Part shown: piece after piece, positions 26,515 to 33,820 of the stretch
How positions within the stretch are numbered: the first letter of the stretch is position 1
How the letters are laid out: each line of letters starts with the position of its first letter
From: JACRCT01 sp036504155
Lineage (GTDB): Bacteria; Myxococcota; Myxococcia; Myxococcales; UBA5297
Reading direction: 5' to 3'
Assembly: GCA_036504155.1 (NCBI GenBank)
Contig: DASXVQ010000161.1
Location: forward strand, 1 to 64,000
DNA length: 64,000 nucleotides
The notes under the pieces: model-generated
What the model was told of the DNA's origin: nothing
Databases searched by the model: none
The model's input: the letters and a program-made list of their open reading frames with translations, nothing else
Made by a program: the position numbers and the translations under genes

Positions 26515-27330
26515 TCAGTGGGGCATCGCGTCGCGCACGGCCTCGGCGACGTGCTTGCGCAGGGCCTGGTTCATCTCCTCGCGGAGGGCCTCGCCGACCC
26601 GGTCGCGCACCACCTCGGCCACGCGCTCCGGCTCGAGGTTGGCGCCCGCCCCTTGCCGTTGGGCCTGGAACGCCTCGCCCAGCCTCTCGCGCACCACCTC
26701 GCCGATCCTCTCGCGCAGCGACTCGCCCATCCGCTCACGCAGGTTCTCGGCCATGCGCTCGCGGACGTAGCGGGTGATGCGCTCGGCGTCGAAGCCTTGC
26801 GGCCCCATCTGCGTTTGCGTCAGGGCGCTGCGCAGGGCGTCGCCGAGGCGCTCCTGCAGCCCCTCCAGGACGCGCTCCTTCACCCGGTCCGCCACGCGAT
26901 CGCGCAGGTTGTCGCGCAGCTTCTCCTCGAGGAACGAGGCGAAGCGCTCGTGGTCCTGCATGAAGCCGACGTTCGACTCGGAGTAGGCCGTTCTCAGCGC
27001 CTCGGGCAGCTTCTCGCGCAGCACCTCGCCGATGCGCTCGCGCGCGCCCTCGATCACGCGCTCTCTGATGGCCTCGTGCAGGCGGTCGCGGATGACCGCC
27101 GCGAAGCGGTCGTAGTCGGGGGCGCCCTGGTAGCCGTATTGGGCCACCGCCGTGCGGATCGCCTCGCCGAGGCGCTCGCGGATCGCCAGGCCCACGCGCT
27201 CGCGGATGGCCTCGCCCACGCGCTCGCGCAGAACCTCCTCCACCCTCGACCGCGTCACCTCGACGATCTTGTCGGCGATCGGCCCGGTCGGATAGTTCGC
27301 GCCGTACTGCTGAAACTGAGTGGCTCCCAT
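26515..27330 (-). CDS. Octapeptide-repeat amphipathic helical protein
   Basis: The protein has 271 residues, starting at the ATG at 27330. Apart from the first 20 residues it is built from five blocks of about 50 residues. Each block opens with a short region like YDRFAAVIRDRL, HERFASFLEEKL or PERVAEVVRDRV and runs into three or four octapeptides of the type RERVGEAI (examples RERVGLAI, RERLGEAI, RERIGEVL, RERMGESL, QERLGDAL). Blocks 1 to 4 are joined by short loops such as AVAQYGYQGAPD. The composition is extremely rich in Arg, Glu, Leu and Val, with alternating charge and a hydrophobic face, as in LEA proteins or apolipoproteins. No signal peptide, membrane helix or Cys. I know no named family. 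It is cytoplasmic; roles in desiccation or stress protection or membrane-surface binding are inference, helped by the neighbouring trehalose synthase gene. Confidence 0.8.
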   Translation of the reverse strand: MGATQFQQYGANYPTGPIADKIVEVTRSRVEEVLRERVGEAIRERVGLAIRERLGEAIRTAVAQYGYQGAPDYDRFAAVIRDRLHEAIRERVIEGARERIGEVLREKLPEALRTAYSESNVGFMQDHERFASFLEEKLRDNLRDRVADRVKERVLEGLQERLGDALRSALTQTQMGPQGFDAERITRYVRERMAENLRERMGESLRERIGEVVRERLGEAFQAQRQGAGANLEPERVAEVVRDRVGEALREEMNQALRKHVAEAVRDAMPH

Positions 27331-27549
27331 GTGCAGTCCCCCCTTGCTCGGTTCGATTCGAATCGCCTGCCCCTCGGCGGTGCCCCTGACCCGCGAAGCC
27401 CGCCGAAGGTGCGGTGCCGGGTGCCTCCGGCCAAGCCGCCTGACGGGCGCTAACGCCCGGGCGTGCCACCTCCCGAAAGGCGCCCCGGTGAAAGCGGGCG
27501 CACCCGTTCCTCCCTCTCCAGCCTTGGCTTCGAAGTCCGGTCGTCGCCG

Positions 27550-28791
27550 TCAGCGCAGCGCCACCACCGGGGAGCCGGTCCCGTGCTGCAGCGCGAGCAG
27601 CGAGAGCAGCCAGCGCTTGAGGTAGGTGGTGGGCATGAAGTTCTCGGTCACGTAGCGCCGGGCGTTCTCGCCCAGCCGCCGGGCGAGGTCCGGGTTCCCC
27701 AGCAGCTGCCGGATGCGGTAGGCCAGCCCCTCGACGCTGTGGACCAGGAAGCCGGTGCTGCCCGGGAGGATCTGCCTGCGGATGCCGCCCACCGCTCCGC
27801 CGACGACCGGCTTGGCCTTCCACATCGCCTCGGTCACCGTCAGCCCGAAGCCCTCGCGCAGCGACTTCTGGACGACGACGGTGGCGGCGCGCTGCAGCGC
27901 GTTGACCTCGCGGCCGGTCCCGCGCTCCATCACCAGCACGTGGATGTCCGGGTCGCCGGCGGCCGCCTCGCGGACCTCGGCGAGGACCCGCTCGCCCTCG
28001 GGGTCGTCGCTCACCGCTCCGCCGACCATCACCAACTGGCAGGGGTGGCTGCGCGCGACCATCTTGAAGGCGCGGATGACGCCCAGCGGGTCCTTGAGCC
28101 GGTCGTAGCGCGAGACCTGCATGACGATGGGGACCCGCGGGTCGATCTTCCGGCGCTCGAGCACCGCGTCGATCTCGCGCAGCTCCAGGTCGCAGTTCTT
28201 CGGGCTGAGCGGGTCGATGGCCGGCGGGCAGAAGAACTGCGGGACGGAGAGGTCCCGGGCGTAGTCCGGCAGGTGGAAGATGGCGCCGTCGTGGCGCTCG
28301 ACGAGCCGGCGCAGGAAGGCAAAGGACCCGGGGTCGGCGTCGGAGAGGTCGATGTGGCAGCGCCACAGCCAGCGCGTCTTCTCGCCGCGCTCCCGCACCA
28401 GCCCGACCGGCTGCGGGTCGTGGGTGCAGACGAAGTCGGCGTCGCGGCGCACGATTCCCAGGTTCTGCTGCGTCGTGTCCCAGAACGTCTGGCGCATCTC
28501 CGGGGTGAGCGGGTGGTGCTCCCCGTGCAGGTTGTTATGCAGCGTCTTGGTGACCTCGAAGAACGCCGGGCTGCCCTCGATGACGTCCCAGGAGGCGTCC
28601 AGGCCGGCGTCGCGCATCAGCGGGACCAGCATGGCGAGCAGCTCGGCCACTCCCCCGCCCTCGGCGGTGGAGCTGAGGTGCTGCACCCGGGCGCCGTGGA
28701 GGTGCGAGGCCAGCAGGCGGACCTCGCGCACCTCCTCCTCGCCGACGAAGGCGGCGTAGTCCTCGAGCCTCTTCTGCGAAAGCTTGACCAT
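27550..28791 (-). CDS. treT: Trehalose synthase TreT-type GT4 glycosyltransferase
   Basis: The protein has 413 residues, starting at the ATG at 28791 behind GGGGGAGCGGGGG. It opens with LEDYAAFVGEEEV and SSTAEGGGVAELLAMLVPL, as in trehalose glycosyltransferring synthases, which join ADP- or UDP-glucose and glucose to make trehalose. The GT-B C-terminal domain has QVSRYDRLKDPLGVIRAFK and the GT4 donor motif EGFGLTVTEAMWKAKPVVGG (E-x7-E). The length is right for the family. The DUF5752-like gene lies 29 bp upstream on the same strand, forming a two-gene operon. Trehalose made here fits stress tolerance; the GH15 enzyme at 19715 could degrade it. It might instead be a relative with another acceptor. 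Confidence 0.85.
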   Translation of the reverse strand: MVKLSQKRLEDYAAFVGEEEVREVRLLASHLHGARVQHLSSTAEGGGVAELLAMLVPLMRDAGLDASWDVIEGSPAFFEVTKTLHNNLHGEHHPLTPEMRQTFWDTTQQNLGIVRRDADFVCTHDPQPVGLVRERGEKTRWLWRCHIDLSDADPGSFAFLRRLVERHDGAIFHLPDYARDLSVPQFFCPPAIDPLSPKNCDLELREIDAVLERRKIDPRVPIVMQVSRYDRLKDPLGVIRAFKMVARSHPCQLVMVGGAVSDDPEGERVLAEVREAAAGDPDIHVLVMERGTGREVNALQRAATVVVQKSLREGFGLTVTEAMWKAKPVVGGAVGGIRRQILPGSTGFLVHSVEGLAYRIRQLLGNPDLARRLGENARRYVTENFMPTTYLKRWLLSLLALQHGTGSPVVALR

Positions 28792-28820
28792 CCCCCGCTC
28801 CCCCCGGTTCCGCCGACTGC

Positions 28821-29453
28821 CTACTGCAGGATCTCGCCCACGCGCTGGCCCAGCCGGTACAGGTCGGTCGAGTACGGCGAGAGCCGGCGCACCCTCTCGG
28901 CCGCCTTGTCGTGGCCCTGCTCGAACAGCCAGGCGGTGAAGTCGTTGTCGCGCTTGCCCTCGAGCAGGGGCGCGACGACGAAATGGTAGAAGAGGCTTTG
29001 GGGCGGCGCCTCCTTCGCCTCGGCGGCCAGCGACTTGATGCTGCCCGCGGTCCGGCCGGTCGGGTAGACGAAGGACAGCGAGTCCTGGAAGCAGAAGCGC
29101 TGCTTGAAGCCGACCGCGGGCGTGAACTCCATGCGCCCGACGTACCCGCCGATGGTGCGCACCAGCGCGCCGCGGGCCTGCTCGATGCTCGTCAGCTCGA
29201 GCGGGTCGACGGCCGCCAGCAGCTCGGCGAGCGGCTCGTCGCCCAGCGTCTCGAGGGCCCAGCTCGCGAAGTCGTTGAGGAACTCGCAGGTGGCGAAGTG
29301 CCGGCGGAAGAGCGCGCAATGCAGGTGGTAGAAGAGGCTGCTGCCAGGCGCCCCTTCGATCGCGGTCTGCAGCGTGCGCGCGCTGTCGGCGAAGTACCCC
29401 GAGTACCGCGCCAAAGTGGCGCTCGCCTTGAACACGAACGGCGCGCTCGGCAT
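28821..29453 (-). CDS. DUF5752-like protein, operon partner of treT
   Basis: The protein has 210 residues, starting at the ATG at 29453 (GAGGGGACACC upstream). It contains two related segments, SSLFYHLHCALFRRHFATCE with FLNDFASWALETLGDEPLAE, and QSLFYHFVVAPLLEGKRDN with FTAWLFEQGHDKAAERV, so the fold is duplicated. I associate this pattern with DUF5752, a family often found beside trehalose or glycogen genes. No catalytic motif is obvious. It precedes treT by 29 bp; it could help the synthase or regulate it. No signal peptide. It is divergent from the HdeD-like gene, with a 181-bp promoter region between. Confidence 0.72.
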   Translation of the reverse strand: MPSAPFVFKASATLARYSGYFADSARTLQTAIEGAPGSSLFYHLHCALFRRHFATCEFLNDFASWALETLGDEPLAELLAAVDPLELTSIEQARGALVRTIGGYVGRMEFTPAVGFKQRFCFQDSLSFVYPTGRTAGSIKSLAAEAKEAPPQSLFYHFVVAPLLEGKRDNDFTAWLFEQGHDKAAERVRRLSPYSTDLYRLGQRVGEILQ

Positions 29454-29634
29454 GGTGTCCCCTCTTTCCCCCTGCTGAACACCTTAGGCGTGGTCCCCGG
29501 CCGCGCACGGGTGGCACGGCCACCCGCCCGCCCGACTCGTCGGCAGGAGGCTCCTGCGCTCGGAGGCTGGGCGCACGTTGCCGGCTCGGCAGTCATCGCC
29601 ACCTTTGGGCCGGAGACGTCGAGGGGGGTGCACC

Positions 29635-30207
29635 ATGGCTGAACCGTTTGCCGAGCGCAGCCCGCGCTCGAGCGCGTACTGGGGCGGGCCCTTCGTGCTC
29701 GGCCTCCTGATGATCGCCATCGGAGTCCTGGCGCTGTCCGCGGCCGTGTGGACGAGCCTGGCGTCGATCCTCTACCTCGGCATCCTGATCGCCTTCAGCG
29801 GCCTGGTGCAGATCGGCCATGCGCTGCGCTACCGGAAGGCCGGCGCCGCGACCGGCACCCTGCTGGGCGGCATCCTCTCGGCCGTCATCGGCGTCTTGAT
29901 CGCGGCGCGGCCCGCGGCGGGCCTCGCGGCGGTCACCCTGCTGCTCATCGGCTACTTCTTCGTGAGCGGCCTGTTCCGGACCATCACCTCGCTGCTCGAC
30001 CGCTACCCGAGCTGGACCTGGGACCTCGCCTACGGGCTGAGTGCGATCGTCCTGGGGGTCGTCCTGGTGGCCAACTGGCCGGCCTCGGCCCTGTGGCTGG
30101 TCGGCACGCTCGTGGGCCTGGAGATCATCTTCCGGGGCGCCGCGCTGATGGCCGGGAGCCTGGCGCTGCGCCGGGTCGTGCACCACGAGGGGCGGGTCAC
30201 CGCGTAG
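29635..30207 (+). CDS. HdeD-family membrane protein (DUF308)
   Basis: The protein has 190 residues; the ATG at 29635 follows GAGGGGGGTGCACC. Six membrane helices in three pairs are visible (FVLGLLMIAIGVLALSAAVW, LGGILSAVIGVLIAARP, GLSAIVLGVVLVANWP among them). The pattern LLxGIxxxxxGxxxAxxP repeats, which is the DUF308/HdeD signature. E. coli HdeD is an acid-resistance inner-membrane protein; the role here is not known. It lies 27 bp before the response regulator on the same strand and may form an operon with it. Confidence 0.85.
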   Translation: MAEPFAERSPRSSAYWGGPFVLGLLMIAIGVLALSAAVWTSLASILYLGILIAFSGLVQIGHALRYRKAGAATGTLLGGILSAVIGVLIAARPAAGLAAVTLLLIGYFFVSGLFRTITSLLDRYPSWTWDLAYGLSAIVLGVVLVANWPASALWLVGTLVGLEIIFRGAALMAGSLALRRVVHHEGRVTA

Positions 30208-30234
30208 CGGAAGCTCGGGCGAGAACGAGAGATC

Positions 30235-31632
30235 GTGGCCCACATCCTGGTCGTCGACGACAGCGAGGAAGTCCGCGAGTACCTGGCGCTCGTGCTGGAA
30301 AGCGCCGGCTATCGCGTCAGCCAGGCGGCGAGCGCGCAGCAGGGATTCGACCTGGTCGGAGAGCTTCGCCCCGACCTGCTCCTCACCGACGTCATGATGC
30401 CCGGCCCGAGCGGGCTGGACCTGCTCTCGTGGATCCGCAGCGACCTCGCGCCGCCGGTGCCGCCCGTCATCGTGTCCTCGGGGTTCCCCAACACCGAGCA
30501 GGAGGCGCTGCAGCGAGGGGCCGCGCTGTTCGTCCCCAAGCCGGCGGACCCCGATGCGCTGCTGGGGCTGGTCGAGCAGGTCTTCAGAGAGAGAAGTTTT
30601 CCTCAAGGAAAACTTCTCGAACCGGAGGCAAGACTTCGGCCCGTGGCCGAAGCCCGAGTCCGCGCCGCCGACGCGCGGCGCAAGGCGCGGGACGCCGCGG
30701 GCGAGGCCGTGGCGGGCATGTTCGAGCGCTTCCCGGACGCCGCTGCGCGCGCCGCGCTCGGGGTGAGTTGGCTCGCCCGGTACTTCGGCTTCGGCAGCGC
30801 GTTGCTGGCCCTCGAGCAGGATCACGCGCTGCGGGTGAGCGCCAGCAGCGGGGAGCCGAGCTTCGCCCCCGGCCAGCCGCTCGACGAAGCCCTTCCGCAG
30901 TGCATGGACATCCTGGAGACCGGCTCGCCACTGCTGCTCCCCGACGTGACGGCCCTGCCATCGTTCGCGACGCTCTCCCGGACCGGGCGGGGACTTCGTT
31001 TCTTCGCCGGCGTGCCGGTCGTCGCGCCGGGTGGGCTGGGGCTGCGGGTCGGCGTCCTTTGCCTGGTGAGCGGTCAACCGCACGAGTTCGACGTCTTCGA
31101 CCTCGCCATCCTCGACTTCCTGGCGCGGACGACCTCGGAGCTCCGGTTCGGGGACCACCGGCCCCAAGCCGATCAGCTCCTCTTCAGGGCCCCCGGCATC
31201 CTCTCCCGCGCCGGCTTCCTCCAGCTCCTCGGCATCGAGCTCCGGGCGGCGCGCGCGGTCGGCGGCGCCGTGGAGTTGGCGGCGCTGGAGCTCGAGCGCT
31301 CGCAGCCGGACCCCTCCGCTCTCGAGTCGGCGTGGGAGGCCCGGGGCACGCAGCGCTTCGCCGTCGGCGACCTCGATTGCGGCCGTTGGGCCCTCTTCAA
31401 GCGGGCGGCGGGCTCCGAATCCGCGAGCCTGCACGTCGAGGGCGTGGTCCAGGGGCTCGCCCCGCTCCGCGCAGTCGGCGTGATGTCCGTGGCTGCCGAC
31501 GGGCCCGCCGTCGGGGCGGAGACTGCCTTGCGGTACGCCCTGGAGGCCCTGGAGGTCGCAAAGCGAGCGGGCGAGGGCAAGGTGATCCGGTTCGCCACCC
31601 TCCGCTTCCCGTTTGCCCAGCCGGAAGCCTGA
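30235..31632 (+). CDS. Response regulator with C-terminal GAF-like region
   Basis: The protein has 465 residues from a GTG start at 30235 (GAGAACGAGA upstream). Residues 1-120 form an intact receiver: VVDDSEE, the phosphoacceptor Asp in LLLTDVMMPGPSGLDLL, VSSGF and FVPKPADPD. A basic helix follows (RAADARRKARDAAGEAV), then a GAF-like region at about residues 165-310 with LPQCMDILETGSPLLLPD, FFAGVPVVAP and RVGVLCLVSGQPHEFD. The last 150 residues are another alpha/beta region without a recognised motif. There is no DNA-binding domain or GGDEF. The stretch between receiver and GAF region is encoded by a perfect AT-rich palindrome at 30591-30618. Confidence 0.82.
   Translation: MAHILVVDDSEEVREYLALVLESAGYRVSQAASAQQGFDLVGELRPDLLLTDVMMPGPSGLDLLSWIRSDLAPPVPPVIVSSGFPNTEQEALQRGAALFVPKPADPDALLGLVEQVFRERSFPQGKLLEPEARLRPVAEARVRAADARRKARDAAGEAVAGMFERFPDAAARAALGVSWLARYFGFGSALLALEQDHALRVSASSGEPSFAPGQPLDEALPQCMDILETGSPLLLPDVTALPSFATLSRTGRGLRFFAGVPVVAPGGLGLRVGVLCLVSGQPHEFDVFDLAILDFLARTTSELRFGDHRPQADQLLFRAPGILSRAGFLQLLGIELRAARAVGGAVELAALELERSQPDPSALESAWEARGTQRFAVGDLDCGRWALFKRAAGSESASLHVEGVVQGLAPLRAVGVMSVAADGPAVGAETALRYALEALEVAKRAGEGKVIRFATLRFPFAQPEA
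30591..30618. repeat. Perfect AT-rich palindrome inside the response regulator gene
   Basis: A 12-bp stem, GAGAAGTTTTCC, with loop TCAA and its exact complement. Its 43% GC contrasts sharply with the surrounding DNA. It is in frame and encodes the junction RSFPQGKLL between the receiver and the next domain. Confidence 0.85.
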
Positions 31633-31640
31633 AGGCCGGC

Positions 31641-32057
31641 TCAGGAGCCGTGCGGCGAGGGATAGGCCGACGCGCCCGGCGTGGTGGCCGGCGCGAAGAG
31701 CGCCTGCCACTCCTCCGCCGTGAGCGAGACCCTCAGCCGCTCGCGCGCGGCCAGCACGCTCGCACGGGCCTCGCCTTCCTCGCGCTCCAGCCGGCTCAGC
31801 AGCTGCGCCTCGGCTCCCCGCTGCGGCCCGGGCCGCGCCTCAAGCTGCTCGAGCTCCCGGAGCGCCCTGGCGCGCAGCGACGCGTAGCGGCGGCTCTCCT
31901 GCGCCAGCGAGCGGAGCGCCTCCTCGAGCCTCGGCCGTTGCCCGGGCTCTGCGAAGACCGTGGCGTCCATCCTCCTCAGGGCGCCTTCCACGTCGAGCCC
32001 GGTGGGCCCGCTGGAGCCTCCGAGAAACAGGCACGCGATGACGGCGACAGCGAACAT
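31641..32057 (-). CDS. Small exported helical protein (EEW pair, second gene)
   Basis: The protein has 138 residues from the ATG at 32057 with a strong GGAGGGGGA site. A short hydrophobic leader (MFAVAVIACLFLGGSSGP) includes Cys10 in the context VIACL, not a proper lipobox. The rest is one long charged helical region (EEALRSLAQESRRYASLRAR, LLSRLEREEGEARASVLAAR), likely a coiled coil, ending with LTAEEWQALFAPA. It shares this shape and the xTxEEWxxxxxxA end with the gene 19 bp upstream, so the two look like diverged paralogues in an operon. This resembles small periplasmic helical (Spy/CpxP-like) proteins in general form, but no LTxxQ motif is present. Function unknown. Confidence 0.68.
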   Translation of the reverse strand: MFAVAVIACLFLGGSSGPTGLDVEGALRRMDATVFAEPGQRPRLEEALRSLAQESRRYASLRARALRELEQLEARPGPQRGAEAQLLSRLEREEGEARASVLAARERLRVSLTAEEWQALFAPATTPGASAYPSPHGS

Positions 32058-32076
32058 TCCCCCTCCGGTCCTCCGG

Positions 32077-32541
32077 TCACGGCGCCGCCAGCCAGCGCTC
32101 TCCGAGCCGGCGCGAGGGCGCCGAGGCCCGGACGATCCCCGCCCACTCCTCGGGCGTCGCCTCGGCCCGCATCGCCTCCAGCGTCGCCAGGAGCTCACCC
32201 TGCAGCTCGCGGCGTCGCTGCTGGTGCAGCGCGAGCACCCTCTGCAGCTCGGCCGCGCTCACCGCGTGGTCGGCGAAGCCCTGCCGGAGGCCGAGCTCCG
32301 AGTTGTCCTGGGCGAGGCGGGCGGCGAGCAGCTGGCGCCGGTCGATGAGCGCGACGATCCGCGCGGCGCGGTCGCGGTCACCAACGATCCTGAGGACCTG
32401 CTCCTTCTCCTGGCGGACGGCCTGGGCGATCTGCTTCGCCGTCGGCGGAGTCCCCGCGCCTGCGGCCCCCGCCTGCGTGGCGCCGGCGAGCAGGCAGACG
32501 AGGGCAATGGCGCAGAACGGCTTGAGGAGAGGTCCCTTCAT
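32077..32541 (-). CDS. Small exported helical protein (EEW pair, first gene)
   Basis: The protein has 154 residues, starting at the ATG at 32541. Signal peptide at about residues 1-25 (MKGPLLKPFCAIALVCLLAG, then ATQAGAAG). The mature part is helical and charged: AKQIAQAVRQEKEQVLRIVG, RRQLLAARLAQDNSELGLRQ, LQRVLALHQQRRRELQGELL, then TPEEWAGIVRASAP near the end. Paralogous in layout to the next gene. The start codon sits 4 nt behind a perfect 8-bp hairpin (32546-32570), which would occlude the initiation region in the mRNA. A periplasmic chaperone-like or sensing role is possible but not shown. Confidence 0.68.
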   Translation of the reverse strand: MKGPLLKPFCAIALVCLLAGATQAGAAGAGTPPTAKQIAQAVRQEKEQVLRIVGDRDRAARIVALIDRRQLLAARLAQDNSELGLRQGFADHAVSAAELQRVLALHQQRRRELQGELLATLEAMRAEATPEEWAGIVRASAPSRRLGERWLAAP

Positions 32542-32545
32542 GGCG

Positions 32546-32570
32546 GTCAGGGGCTTCCCCGACCCCTGAC
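32546..32570 (-). promoter_or_regulatory. Leader hairpin directly before a start codon
   Basis: GTCAGGGG pairs perfectly with CCCCTGAC around a 9-nt loop on the minus strand, ending 4 nt before the ATG at 32541. The loop holds the only purine-rich stretch (GGGGAAG) that could serve as a ribosome site, so folding may limit translation. No gene is seen in the rest of 32542-32778. Confidence 0.45.
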
Positions 32571-32778
32571 ATTTGCGGCCGGCCCCAGGCCCCGGCAACC
32601 TCGTCCACCGAGCGAGCCCGCTGCTCGAGCGAGCCGCACTCGAAGACCGCGCCCGCGCGGGGGCGATCGCGCAGTCCCGAGTCGGGCCGGCGGCACTCAG
32701 GAACGCGAAATCGGCGGCTCGAGCTCGTCCTGGCAGCGAGGAGAGGACGGGCGCACGTCCGTCCATCCATCCACCGGC

Positions 32779-33453
32779 CTAGCGCTCCGTGAAGCCGCTG
32801 CGCACCCAGCGGGCCGCGCCGTCCTGGGTGAGCCGGTAGCTGGGCTCGACCCTCAAGGTGGCGACGACTTCGCCCTGGTCGGTGGTGGCGGTCAGGGTGC
32901 CGTACGGATCGTATTCGTCGGGGACCAGCACCAGGACGACCTTGTACCAAATGCCGTCCCACGCCAGGTGCAGGCTCTTGGTCAACGCGGCCTCGCGCTG
33001 CCGGGCCGAGCGGTCCAGGACCTCCGAGGCGGTCTTGACGAAGGTGGCGAACGCATTGGCATCGAAGGGCTTGGGGTTCTTCTTATCGCGCCCCATCACC
33101 CACGGGCTGATCAGGACCGGCTCGGGGATGTCGTGCTTGCTGATCTCCACTGCCCAGCCGTCGTCGTCCTCGTTCTTGATGACCTTCGCGGACCACCCGT
33201 TCTTCTGCCAGTAGCGGTCTTCCATCACCTCGGCCCCGCCCGCGCTCTCGGGCTCCGGCTCGGGCGGCGGCGGCACTCGGGGAGCGGGGGCCGCTTCGGC
33301 GGGTCGGGCTGCGGCCGGCACGGGCGCGGGTGCGGCAGCGGCCGGTGCTGCGGGGACAGCGGTCGCGGCGGCGTCCGCGTCCGGAGGAAGAGCGGAGGGT
33401 GAGAGCGGAGCTGGGGAGGCGGCAGTCTTGGATGCTTTCGGTCGGCGAGCCAT
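32779..33453 (-). CDS. Hypothetical protein with Ala/Pro-rich N-terminus
   Basis: The protein has 224 residues from the ATG at 33453. Residues 1-75 are almost only Ala, Pro, Glu and Ser (low complexity). From residue 76 there is a compact domain: YWQKNGWSAKVIKNEDDDGW, SKHDIPEPVLISPWVMGRDK, NAFATFVKTASEVLDRSARQ, SLHLAWDGIWYKVVLVLVPD and VEPSYRLTQDGAARW. No signal peptide or membrane helix; cytoplasmic. I do not recognise the family, though the domain is clearly folded and is probably conserved in relatives. Confidence 0.7.
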   Translation of the reverse strand: MARRPKASKTAASPAPLSPSALPPDADAAATAVPAAPAAAAPAPVPAAARPAEAAPAPRVPPPPEPEPESAGGAEVMEDRYWQKNGWSAKVIKNEDDDGWAVEISKHDIPEPVLISPWVMGRDKKNPKPFDANAFATFVKTASEVLDRSARQREAALTKSLHLAWDGIWYKVVLVLVPDEYDPYGTLTATTDQGEVVATLRVEPSYRLTQDGAARWVRSGFTER

Positions 33454-33820
33454 GCCGAGAAGATACCCCGCTGGTCCGACGCCCGGTCGGCGAAGAGCGA
33501 CTCCATCGCCACCTGAACCTCGCGCCGCGAGCCCGACCTGGCCGATTCACAGGCCCTACCCGGCCCCACCCGCCGTCGCCGCCTTGGAAGAGGCCGCTAT
33601 CCCGGCCTTCTTCCGCGGCCTGCGCCACCGGGCGTTGCTTCAGTTCTTCGGACCCTGCGTTCCGATCGAGATCCTGGTGAGGCGCTCGGATGCCGAGCGG
33701 GCCACAGCGCTCCTCTACCGCCGGTTGCTCCGCGCCTCGGCGTCCTTGGTCCGCAGCCCGGGAACGACGAGGCCCGGGCCTCGCCTTGGCGAGACCCGAC
33801 GACCGCGCTTTCCTTGCTAG
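33452..33820 (+). CDS. Possible DUF2007-like small protein
   Basis: In the 363-bp gap between two minus-strand genes the plus strand encodes 122 residues from ATG 33452 to TAG 33820. The first 45 residues look unnatural. The segment AALEEAAIPAFFRGLR, with PIEILVRRSDAERATALLYR some 20 residues later, has the LEEAGIPA...V.V...DAERA..LL pattern of DUF2007 (putative signal-transducing proteins). The start overlaps the divergent ATG at 33453 by its central bases. The real start may lie inside, or the gene may be truncated at its 5' end. No good ribosome site is seen. Confidence 0.4.
   Translation: MPRRYPAGPTPGRRRATPSPPEPRAASPTWPIHRPYPAPPAVAALEEAAIPAFFRGLRHRALLQFFGPCVPIEILVRRSDAERATALLYRRLLRASASLVRSPGTTRPGPRLGETRRPRFPC

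Noticed and set aside
26774..27453. Plus-strand frames opposite the octapeptide-repeat gene
   Set aside because: They only mirror the repeat; the minus frame has the ribosome site, terminator and clean helical periodicity.
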